NCBI GenBank assembly: GCA_016190665.1
Contig: JACPQD010000039.1
Span: 1 to 40,080, forward strand
Direction of reading: 5' to 3'
DNA length: 40,080 nucleotides
Origin: Chloroflexota bacterium
GTDB taxonomy: Bacteria > Chloroflexota > Dehalococcoidia > JACPQD01
Shown here: positions 9,826 through 15,948 of the stretch, one piece after another
How positions within the stretch are numbered: the first letter of the stretch is position 1
Layout: every line of letters starts with the position of its first letter
Notes under the pieces: generated by a model
Databases searched by the model: none
Told to the model about the DNA's origin: nothing
The model's input: only the letters and a program-made list of their open reading frames with translations
Made by a program: the position numbers and the translations under genes

Positions 9826-10071
9826 TCAGGCGGTCATGCGTGACTTGCATTTTTCGTAAATGAATTCAGGGTCCAGATCAACCCCACAGTCCCATTCTAT
9901 CGTATCGAACGAAACCCTGACCTGCCTGAACTTGCCGTAATCCTTGATCCGCTCGAATATTCCGAATTCAAGAATCGGTTTCATGTCGAGAATGCCCTCT
10001 TCTCCATTATCAAAGACAACCGAGAGGGTATAGTCTTCGTGTGGCGTAACTTCTTTCACTGATGGATACAT
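9826..10071 (-). CDS. DUF2442 domain protein
   Basis: An 81-aa protein beginning MYPSVKEVTPHEDYTL, with the family pattern FDNGEEGILDMKPIL....G.F..+.DY..F..V.V...TIEW..G.DL.PEFIYE. The ATG at 10071 is preceded by gaggag at ideal spacing, which rules out the longer frame. The gene follows the remains of a DUF4160 gene with 11 bases between them. DUF4160/DUF2442 pairs are common small two-gene modules that resemble toxin-antitoxin pairs. Here only the DUF2442 half is intact. Function is unproven. Confidence 0.85.
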   Translation of the reverse strand: MYPSVKEVTPHEDYTLSVVFDNGEEGILDMKPILEFGIFERIKDYGKFRQVRVSFDTIEWDCGVDLDPEFIYEKCKSRMTA

Positions 10072-10082
10072 CTTGTCGCTCC

Positions 10083-10350
10083 TCACTGCAGTGGTTGGAT
10101 TCTGAATGGTTCTTCTCCGTTCATGACCAGATTCCAGTCGGCCATCAACTCCTCCTGGTGCAGTTCTGCCCAAGCCAATGCCAGTCTTGCCTGTCTGCGG
10201 GGAATATCCCCCTCGAGGAATTCACATGCCGCGATGTTAACGATGCCCTTTTACTCATTGTAGTATACGTGAAAATGTGGTGGCGGATGTTCTCCAGGGG
10301 CGAAATACATGCCGTATAATGATTCCATAAAACATTGATATGGTTGGCAT
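10083..10350 (-). pseudogene. DUF4160 gene, frameshifted and with a nonsense codon
   Basis: From the ATG at 10350 the reading is MPTISMFYGIIIR; then one extra base (at about 10311) is needed to read on as MYFAPGEHPPPHFHVYYNE. A TAA follows at 10251-10253 where the family has Tyr. After it the frame continues KGIVNIAACEFLEGDIPRR, LALAWAELHQEELMADWNL and ends at a TGA at 10083-10085. The HxPPHFHVYYNEYK and WxELHxxELxxNW features are those of DUF4160. Upstream aaaggaaag is still a usable ribosome binding site. The gene has two lesions, so it is probably dead; translation of the downstream DUF2442 gene has its own binding site. Confidence 0.75.
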
Positions 10351-10369
10351 TCATGTCTTTCCTTTCAGC

Positions 10370-10431
10370 GTCTAACGGTCAGAGCTGAGCGGCGCGCTAT
10401 CGAGCGCGTCGGCCCCAGCGAGGGGTTAGCC
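10370..10431 (-). other. attC-like imperfect palindrome upstream of the DUF4160/DUF2442 pair
   Basis: On the minus strand the site runs from GGCTAAC to GTTAGAC. The right core matches the integron consensus GTTRRRY and the left core differs at one base from RYYYAAC. The inside is an imperfect hairpin (GGCGCGC pairing with GCGCGTC, plus GCTG with CAGC) with unpaired bases, as in attC sites. No integrase gene and no second site were seen. Confidence 0.4.
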
Positions 10432-10434
10432 TCC

Positions 10435-10755
10435 CATATAGTAAAGCGGGGTAATGGCCCTCCACCTGACCCATGGGATCAGCGGTCGAGGTCATACAGG
10501 TCAGAGCGTGCTGCCTTGATTCGGTGCACGACGGAGAATGCTTCACCCTTGTCTTTCCCAGGCACGGTAAGGTATTTGCGTGTGCCAGTATAGGAGAGAA
10601 TGCGGCACTTGTCAAAAAAACGCCCATGAAGAATATGGCGCGATTTCCCGGTTGCAGCCGCCGCCAGTTCCGCGTAGTTCGCTAGAACAGGCTTTCGCCA
10701 CGCCGCTACCGGTCCCCTTCGAAGAACCGTAAGCCACTTATTGCCAATACAAGAG
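10435..10755. other. Region without a confident gene
   Basis: A minus-strand frame at 10479-10760 could encode a basic 60-90 aa peptide ending in VVHRIKAARSDLYDLDR, and a plus-strand frame lies opposite. Neither has a ribosome binding site or a domain that I recognise. It may be the remains of a cassette gene. Confidence 0.4.
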
Positions 10756-10865
10756 GGCACGGCCTTTGCGGCTGATCCACCCCCGGCTCCGGAACCCCAG
10801 CGTGGGGTTGGGAGGGCCGCGGCGGCTGGGGAGGCTCCGGCGCTGGCGGGGAATATGGAGGCTGA
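10756..10865 (+). pseudogene. Truncated, frameshifted copy of the Gly/Trp-rich secreted peptide
   Basis: Reads GTAFAADPPPAPEP and then, after a one-base loss, PAWGWEGRGGWGGSGAGGEYGG and stop. This matches the intact protein at 18249-18479 from its signal cleavage region (GTALAADPPPTPEPPAWGW) to the end. The first 22 residues and part of the Gly/Trp-rich middle are missing. It ends 28 bases from the tail of the convergent mercury operon. Confidence 0.7.
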
Positions 10866-10892
10866 TTGTCAGGGCCGCGCTCTGTTGTCGTC

Positions 10893-11564
10893 TTACGGCT
10901 CGTAAGTGTCATCACTCAGCAATCTAGCCCGGTAAGGCTGCGGCACGGCCTTGACCATCCCATCGGTGCTCTGCTTGACGGGATCGTAAATGACCCACGC
11001 CCTGCCCGCGACCCAATCGACCATTACGGAGCGGACGCCGGGAAGAGGCGAGATGGCGCTGCGAACGGCAGCGGCGCACCCATCTCAGGTCATGCCCTGA
11101 ATGTCCAGCACGGCCAGACGCAGACCTTCAGAGCTGAGCTGCGCCCCGGAGGGGGCGGGCAAAGCAGACTCGTTGGACGCCGCCCGAGCTGGTTCCCCGC
11201 GTTGGGAGAGCAGCGGAGGCACGACGTACGTCATCACGCCGTAGGTTAGGGCGAAGGCGACGAGCGCCAGCGCCGGATAGAGCCACAGATGGCGACGGTA
11301 TTGGCCAGCCGTACAACATGACTGGCTTCGCCTGAGCAGGAGGAAGAGACCAGCGACCAGCACCACGAAGCTGAACGCCAGGAAATAAGGCCGGTAGGCG
11401 GTCAAGCCGAGCAGGAAAGAGGCGCCGCCCAACCCCATAGCTACCGCGACGACCGGCCCCACACAGCACAGGCTGGCGATTGTGCCTGTTCCGAGGCCCC
11501 GGGCCACCCCCACACGCTTGTCAGAGCTCTTTGTATCCTTCACCTCAGCCTCCTCAGTCGACAC
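10893..11564 (-). CDS. merTP: MerT-MerP fusion, probable selenoprotein (in-frame TGA at codon 160)
   Basis: The inner-membrane mercuric ion importer feeding Hg(II) to MerA. Residues 1-120 are MerT: TM1 with the vicinal pair C33-C34 (SLCCVGP), TM2, a loop with C83-C84, and TM3. After a linker comes an HMA (MerP) domain. Its metal site reads GMT-TGA-D-G-C, so codon 160 (11085-11087) is a stop exactly at the first Cys of the GMTCxxC motif. The frame then continues for 63 residues with all family features (CAAAVRSAISPLPGVRSV, VDWVAGRAWVIYDP) to a TAA at 10893-10895. A hairpin starting at the TGA (see 11049-11087) supports selenocysteine insertion, giving a U160xxC163 site and 223 aa. The start overlaps the 3' end of merA by 11 bases. 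The alternative is a nonsense mutation. Selenocysteine machinery lies outside the window. Confidence 0.85.
11049..11087 (-). promoter_or_regulatory. Candidate bacterial SECIS element in merTP
   Basis: On the coding strand the TGA opens a hairpin: an outer perfect 7-bp stem GAGATGG (11086-11080) with CCATCTC (11056-11050), a one-sided bulge GTGCGC that contains a U, an apical 6-bp stem CGCTGC (11073-11068) with GCAGCG (11062-11057), and a 5-base loop CGTTC with G at its second position. The apical stem begins 11 nt after the TGA. These are the features known for E. coli-type SECIS elements read by SelB: spacing of about 11 nt, a bulged U and a G early in the loop. Confidence 0.7.
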
Positions 11565-12957
11565 AACAGCTCATCCTCGAAACGTCGCGTCTAAAGGACT
11601 GCGCCGCCACCTTTATGGCCTCGCTCATGGTAGGGAAGACATGCACCGTATCGATGATGTCGTCCACCGTCAGCTTAAACTTGACGGCCACGGCCGCCTC
11701 ATGAATTACATCTGCCGCCAGGGGCGCCACCATGTGCACCCCCTCTATGACCTGCGTGCTGGGGTCGACGACCATCTTCACCAGGCCGCGCGTGTCCCCT
11801 ACGAGCCTGGCCCTCGGTAAGCGGTCCATCGTCACCGTGCGGCAGCTACATGTGTTATGACGCCGCATGGACTCTTCTTCCGTGAGTCCCACGGTAGCCA
11901 CCTGGGGATCGGTGAATACGGCCCTGGGGATGGAGCCGTAATCCAGGGTCCTCCTGGCGCCCTCCAGGGCGTTGCTCGCCGCCGAGTAGCCTTCCTTGGC
12001 GGCGACGGTCTCGAGAAAGGTCTTTCCCACCACGTCTCCCGCCGCCCAGACGTGGGTGGCCGTCGTCCTCAGCTCACTATCTACCCGAACGAATCCCCGG
12101 GAGTCCAGCTCCACTCCGGCCCTTTCGAGACCCATGTGGTCACTGTTAGGCGCCACACCGGTGGCGAGCAGCAGCTCTTCCCCCTTGAGAATTATGTTCG
12201 CCGTCTCCGACTTCGCCGTGACCACCTTCAAGTCTCCTTCTTCGCGGACCTCCTGCACAGCTACCCCCGTGTGAATCTCGACGCCCTCTTCCTCCAGGTT
12301 GCGCTGAAGCTCGTCAGCGACCTCCCGCTCCATCTGTGAGAGGACCTGCCGTCCCCTCGCCAGGACCGTAACCTTCGTCCCAAACCGGGCGTACATCTGG
12401 GCTAACTCCAGGCCGAGCGGACCGGCCCCGATAACAATCAGCGAAGAGGGCAGCCTGCTCAGGCTCAGCGCCTCCCGGCTGGTGAGGTAGCGCACTTTAT
12501 CCAACCCACGGAAAGGCGGAATGCCAGGTCTGGAGCCAGTGGCGATGATGAATTTGTCCCCAGAAAGCTTTCGTCCGTTGACCTCCACTTCTCTGGGCGA
12601 GACAAACCTCGCTCTGCCTTCCACGACCGGAATCGCCAGTCCCTCAATCACGTTGGTGTAGTTGCTCTCTCTCAGCGCCGCGACGATCCTGTCCTTCTCA
12701 GCCATAGCGCCTGGAAAATCGAGCCGCATGGGACCACCACTCTGAAGCGCACGAAAGCGGGGATGCGCCGCGTTATGATAGTCGCTGGCCAGTTCCAGAA
12801 GGAACTTGGTGGGCACACAGCCGACATTCACACAGGTGCCACCCAGGGGAAGGCCGGCGTTGACGATGGCTGCTTTGACGCTCAGCTCGGAGGCTCTCGT
12901 GGCCGCGGCAAAGCCTGCCGCCCCACCGCCGATGATGATCAGGTCAAACTTGTCCAT
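11554..12957 (-). CDS. merA: Mercuric reductase
   Basis: A 467-aa flavoprotein disulfide oxidoreductase that reduces Hg(II) to volatile Hg(0) with NADPH. It shows the FAD-binding GGGAAG at residues 10-15, the redox pair in GGTCVNVGCVPTK (C42, C47), a second nucleotide-binding GAGPLGLE segment, the ATGVAPN and AAGDVVG motifs, and the C-terminal vicinal cysteines C464-C465 (MSCCVD) that separate MerA from other lipoamide dehydrogenase relatives. The N-terminal HMA domain of many MerA proteins is absent; that role may be taken by the MerP part of the next gene. The start has gagaggag upstream. It is the third gene of a minus-strand operon and overlaps merTP by 11 bases. Confidence 0.96.
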   Translation of the reverse strand: MDKFDLIIIGGGAAGFAAATRASELSVKAAIVNAGLPLGGTCVNVGCVPTKFLLELASDYHNAAHPRFRALQSGGPMRLDFPGAMAEKDRIVAALRESNYTNVIEGLAIPVVEGRARFVSPREVEVNGRKLSGDKFIIATGSRPGIPPFRGLDKVRYLTSREALSLSRLPSSLIVIGAGPLGLELAQMYARFGTKVTVLARGRQVLSQMEREVADELQRNLEEEGVEIHTGVAVQEVREEGDLKVVTAKSETANIILKGEELLLATGVAPNSDHMGLERAGVELDSRGFVRVDSELRTTATHVWAAGDVVGKTFLETVAAKEGYSAASNALEGARRTLDYGSIPRAVFTDPQVATVGLTEEESMRRHNTCSCRTVTMDRLPRARLVGDTRGLVKMVVDPSTQVIEGVHMVAPLAADVIHEAAVAVKFKLTVDDIIDTVHVFPTMSEAIKVAAQSFRRDVSRMSCCVD

Positions 12958-13069
12958 GGTTACTCCTCTCTCTCACATAACAGCGAGGAGGCTGTCAGCT
13001 ATTTCCAACAGTTGTGCCAGGCCCGGAGGCGGCCCTGCCCTTTACGGGACAACATGGCCTGGCGGGCCG

Positions 13070-13237
13070 TCATAGCGCCCTTAACTCACCTGCCCTTATC
13101 TTGTTGACCAGAGTGTTCCACTCTGCTTTTGTGAGCACTGCCAGATTGCCCTCTTCGCCGATGCGCACCGTGTCGCCAGCCAGTTCCACTGCCGGGCAGT
13201 ACTGGCAATCCGGACACAGACTAACCTTCTCTGTCAC
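13070..13237 (-). CDS. Small CPDCxxCP protein of the mer operon
   Basis: A 55-aa product starting at GTG 13237, with ggaggagg 7 bases upstream, which fixes the start. It begins VTEKVSLCPDCQYCPAVEL and continues GDTVRIGEEGNLAVLTKAEWNTLV. The CPxCxxC group could bind a metal or act as a small thiol carrier. It has no signal peptide or membrane span. The place between the ArsR-type regulator and merA in one operon suggests a role in handling Hg(II) or a related thiophilic metal, but I do not recognise a named family. Confidence 0.75.
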   Translation of the reverse strand: MTEKVSLCPDCQYCPAVELAGDTVRIGEEGNLAVLTKAEWNTLVNKIRAGELRAL

Positions 13238-13286
13238 CTTATGACCTCCTCCTAATTCAGTTTTGCACCCGTTGAGCAGGGCCGCC

Positions 13287-13679
13287 TCAGACCACGCCAG
13301 GGCACGTTGTCGCGTTATTTTCAGAGTACTCGTTGCCAGCCACTTGTGTGCAGGCCCAGATACGTTCGGCATTCCTAGCTATCATTGACTGGGAGAGCTC
13401 CAGCAAACGACGCACTTCCTCAATGGAGATGCTGTAGTAGATGTACTTGGCGTCACGGCGCGTGTTTACGAAGCCACACTGCTTCAAGCAAGCGAGATGA
13501 TTCGAGACCCGGCCCTGGCTTGACCCCAGCCGTTCCACCAGTTCGCCAACGTTTTTCTCACCGTCCAGCAGCAAGTCCAGTATCTTCAGACGTGAGGGGT
13601 CGCCAAGGGCTCTGAAAAACTTCGCCGTGATCTCCAGTCTCAGGCTCCCGAGTCTGTCGTCGATCAATGTAGCTGTCAA
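13287..13679 (-). CDS. ArsR/SmtB-family mercury or cadmium sensor (CmtR/MerR-Gram-positive type)
   Basis: A 130-aa winged-helix repressor. The start is a TTG at 13679 with aggagg 5 bases upstream. The helix-turn-helix is at about residues 42-72 (NVGELVERLGSSQGRVSNHLACLKQCGF). C64 and C68 in HLACLKxCG plus C110 match the cysteine spacing of CmtR (C57, C61, C102) and of the ArsR-type MerR regulators of Gram-positive mer operons, so thiol binding of Hg(II), Cd(II) or Pb(II) is likely to release it from DNA. It is the first gene of the mer operon and should be autoregulated through the promoter at 13713-13742. Confidence 0.88.
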   Translation of the reverse strand: MTATLIDDRLGSLRLEITAKFFRALGDPSRLKILDLLLDGEKNVGELVERLGSSQGRVSNHLACLKQCGFVNTRRDAKYIYYSISIEEVRRLLELSQSMIARNAERIWACTQVAGNEYSENNATTCPGVV

Positions 13680-13712
13680 ATCAACCTCCTATTCGTTTAT
13701 CCGCATATCAAT

Positions 13713-13742
13713 ATAATAAGCGCCGGGCTTGCCAGTTGTCAA
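13713..13742 (-). promoter_or_regulatory. Promoter of the mer operon
   Basis: On the minus strand: TTGACA (13742-13737), 18-bp spacer, TATTAT (13718-13713), 33 bases before the TTG start. The AT-rich stretch ATATTGATAT overlapping the -10 is a plausible ArsR operator half. Confidence 0.6.
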
Positions 13743-13830
13743 GGCCAAATGGCCAATGATAAACGATGAGTGATGAATCGTCCATGCCGGTTGACACCGG
13801 CACGACCAGGTGTGAAAATCGTGTTTCTAT

Positions 13831-13876
13831 ACCCCGCACTGAAGTACGGGGTATACCGCGTACTTCAGTGCGCGGT
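13831..13876. repeat. Palindromic 22-bp repeat pair, locus 2
   Basis: Units 13831-13852 and 13855-13876 are near-perfect palindromes of the family described at 9301. Here they lie between the divergent mer and second metal islands, preceded by a GATGAGTGATGAAT stretch similar to the one after the universal stress gene. Confidence 0.75.
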
Positions 13877-14100
13877 ATGTGTAAGCTTCCTATTTTCATA
13901 CCAGTGATGGCCTACGAACGAGGCAATCGTGGACTGATTGCATTCCGCATTCCGCATTCCTCATTCATCGGGAGGGTCCCCGGTGTTCAAAAAGGTGTTG
14001 AACGCTCTGGCGCCGTAAGACCAATAGGGATTTGCCTGAGAGTTAGCTGAGAGTCAGGTTCAAAGATGTGTAAGACGCTCTGGCGGCGCAAAATCATCTG

Positions 14101-14151
14101 TTGACAGGCAACACGTCTTCAGTCTATAATGTTGTTTAGTAATTTAGAAAC
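14101..14151 (+). promoter_or_regulatory. Consensus promoter and candidate ArsR operator
   Basis: TTGACA at 14101-14106 and TATAAT at 14125-14130 with an 18-bp spacer. Just downstream, 14134-14151 is an imperfect dyad (GTTTAGTAA facing TTTAGAAAC), well placed for repression by the ArsR protein encoded next. Confidence 0.7.
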
Positions 14152-14173
14152 TACCTATTGAGGAGGCTGAGAG

Positions 14174-14530
14174 ATCAGTATCGAGGACCAGATCTACGCC
14201 TATCATGCCGAGATGTGTAAGGTCTTCTCCCATCCGAAGCGCCTGGAGCTTATCAACACCTTACGGGAAAACGAGATGAGCGCCGGCGAGCTGGGAGAAA
14301 GGCTGGGGCTGGCGAAGGCCAATTTGTCGCAGCACCTGGCCATGATGAAGGAGCGGCATATCCTCGCTTCCCGGAAGGAGGGAAACATGGTCTATTACCG
14401 CATTGCCAATTCCCGGCTGCTTCAGGCGTTCGACATCCTGCGCGCCATCCTCTTCGAGCACATCAGGGGAGACGCCGCTCTCATCGACGGCATAGGCGGA
14501 GAGCGGACCTTGAAAGCAGGACAGCTATGA
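14174..14530 (+). CDS. ArsR-family transcriptional regulator, apparent ATC start
   Basis: The product is a winged-helix repressor with ...MCKVFSHPKRLELINTLRENEMSAGELGERLGLAKANLSQHLAMM, i.e. an ArsR HTH. The first ATG in frame (14213) would remove about 13 residues (SIEDQIYAYHAE) that homologues of this type have. A perfect aggagg at 14161-14166 sits 7 bases before ATC (14174), the position of the expected Met. So either a rare ATC initiation codon is used or the base is mutated or misread. Only one Cys is present (in AEMCK), so the metal site differs from that of the mer repressor. Its stop overlaps the next start by ATGA, hence an operon with the SHOCT protein. Confidence 0.85.
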   Translation: MSIEDQIYAYHAEMCKVFSHPKRLELINTLRENEMSAGELGERLGLAKANLSQHLAMMKERHILASRKEGNMVYYRIANSRLLQAFDILRAILFEHIRGDAALIDGIGGERTLKAGQL

Positions 14531-14874
14531 GCAGCAATTTGCGGACGATTCTAATTGCCGGAGGAGTGGTCATTCTGGTCGCGCTGATCGTCTTGCCCTC
14601 CCTTTTCGCACCGACCTGGGGAGGCGGCGGCTGGGGGATGATGGGACCGGGAATGATGGGAGGTTTCGGGGGAATGTGGTTGATGCCGCTAATACCGATT
14701 GTTATCGTGGGCCTGGTGGTCTGGGCGATTGTGGCCGCCGTTCAAGGCGCAGCCCAACCAAGAGGCTCTGAACCTTCATATGGCGACTCCGCCCTGGAGC
14801 TCCTCAAACGAAGGTACGCCCGGGGCGAGATAAACCGGGAGGAGTTCGAGGAGAAGAGGAAGGACTTGCTCTAG
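14527..14874 (+). CDS. Met/Gly-rich two-TM protein with C-terminal SHOCT domain
   Basis: A 115-aa membrane protein: TM1 at about residues 7-28, a loop rich in Gly, Trp and Met (GGGGWGMMGPGMMGGFGGM), TM2 at about 50-72, and a C-terminal SHOCT motif (ALELLKRRYARGEINREEFEEKRKDL). Met-rich exposed loops often bind Cu(I) or Ag(I). It overlaps the ArsR gene by four bases and precedes the lipoprotein gene, so it is probably controlled by that repressor. Function is inferred from context only. Confidence 0.85.
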   Translation: MSSNLRTILIAGGVVILVALIVLPSLFAPTWGGGGWGMMGPGMMGGFGGMWLMPLIPIVIVGLVVWAIVAAVQGAAQPRGSEPSYGDSALELLKRRYARGEINREEFEEKRKDLL

Positions 14875-14892
14875 GAGACGAAAGGTAGGCTG

Positions 14893-15687
14893 ATGATGAC
14901 AAGATCGCATGCCTCGGTAATTCTGGGAATAGTAATCTTGCTCTCGGCGGTTTCGTGTGCTCCCCTTCAGCCCTGGGGGCAGCCCTATCAGCCGGGATAC
15001 CTCAACGGCGGATTCGGCGGCGGCGGCATGATGGGGGGCGGTGGAGCCGGCGGCGGCATGATGGGGGGCGGATTCGGCGGCGGTGGCATGATGGGAGGCG
15101 GTGGCATCCAGGGGCCAGGAGCGGGCGGATACGGGAGCGCCAACCCCCAAGCCAGAAGCCTCACTATCGACCAGGCGGCTGAAGCCGCGCGCCGCTACCT
15201 GGCTCGCTACGGCGGCGCCCTGGCGCTGACGGGGGTCATCGAGTTCGCGGGCAATTTCCACGCCACAGTGAAGGAGAATAACACCGAAGTACGTGCGATG
15301 GAACTACTCATTGATAAGTTCAACGGCCAGGTCTACCCTGAGATGGGGCCGAACATGACGTGGAACGCCAAATATGGAGTAACGAATCCCGCGATGGGTG
15401 ATTCTTACGCAGGCGGGGCGCCTGCCATCGAGATGCCGGTGACCTCAGAGCGGGCCAAGGCGGTGGCGCAACAGTTTCTGAATTCGGAATTGCCCGGCGT
15501 TACTGCTGGCGAGCCAGACCCCTTCTATGGCTACTATGCCTTGCGTACTGTGAGGAATGGCGAGATCGAAGGGATGTTGAGTGTCAACGGTTATACTGGG
15601 GTCGTGTGGTACCACACGTGGCACGGGCCTTTCGTCGGGATGAAGGAATTCGACAAGTCAGGAGGGCGTGGGGGACAGGCTGGCTAA
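14893..15687 (+). CDS. Met/Gly-rich lipoprotein with PepSY-like C-terminal region
   Basis: A 264-aa product with a type II signal peptide and lipobox (LSAVSC) at about residues 17-22. A low-complexity part of GGGGMMGGG units (about 38-80) follows, with repeated MM pairs that could bind copper or silver. The C-terminal 180 residues hold two PepSY-like units, the first around IEFAGNFHATVKEN...LLIDKFNGQVYPEMGPNM and the second around DPFYGYYALRTVRNGEIEGMLSVNGYTGVVWYHTWHG. The latter regions are strongly similar to the protein at 17287-17991, so the two are paralogues. It is likely outside the membrane. A role in periplasmic metal binding is inferred from the ArsR and SHOCT neighbours. Confidence 0.8.
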   Translation: MMTRSHASVILGIVILLSAVSCAPLQPWGQPYQPGYLNGGFGGGGMMGGGGAGGGMMGGGFGGGGMMGGGGIQGPGAGGYGSANPQARSLTIDQAAEAARRYLARYGGALALTGVIEFAGNFHATVKENNTEVRAMELLIDKFNGQVYPEMGPNMTWNAKYGVTNPAMGDSYAGGAPAIEMPVTSERAKAVAQQFLNSELPGVTAGEPDPFYGYYALRTVRNGEIEGMLSVNGYTGVVWYHTWHGPFVGMKEFDKSGGRGGQAG

Positions 15688-15757
15688 GCCTGTTTGCCTG
15701 GGCCGCGAATCGGCCATGACCAGAGCTAAGAATCTGACCAGGATAAGGATCCGTCAT

Positions 15758-15876
15758 GTCCCGACATGTCGGGACGCCACCAAGTATGAAGATGGTTTGC
15801 TCTACCTCGCACTTCAGTGCGAGGCATCGTGGGCCGGTTCTCAGAGCTGCCTGTGCCGCGTACTTTAGTGCGCGGT
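15758..15876. repeat. Palindromic repeats, locus 3
   Basis: Contains a perfect 18-bp palindrome GTCCCGACATGTCGGGAC (15758-15775) and two more 22-bp palindromic units (15804-15825, 15855-15876) of the family at 9301 and 13831. A related TCCCGACTCGTCGGGA palindrome occurs at about 33905. Confidence 0.7.
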
Positions 15877-15948
15877 GTATAAACGCAGTATTTTCGGAGC
15901 AATGAATCTGCTGCTTTCACGAGCGATGAAGCAGCGTAGGAGGCAATA

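Noticed and set aside
11085..11087. Simple nonsense mutation in merTP
   Set aside because: Not fully excluded, but the position exactly at the Cys codon, intact downstream coding and the SECIS-like hairpin, plus a second case at 36917, favour Sec.
13708..13899. Small peptide with RTEVRG repeats, also at 9196-9414 and 15726-15920
   Set aside because: The repeats are translations of the 22-bp palindromic DNA units, so they are not protein-level conservation.
13975..14100. CTGAGAGTTAG and CAGGTTCAAAG strings resembling riboswitch pieces
   Set aside because: The TPP core would need GAACCTG in the other orientation and order, and the glycine-type CTCTCAGG piece on the minus strand has no matching helix partners. 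No relevant gene follows.
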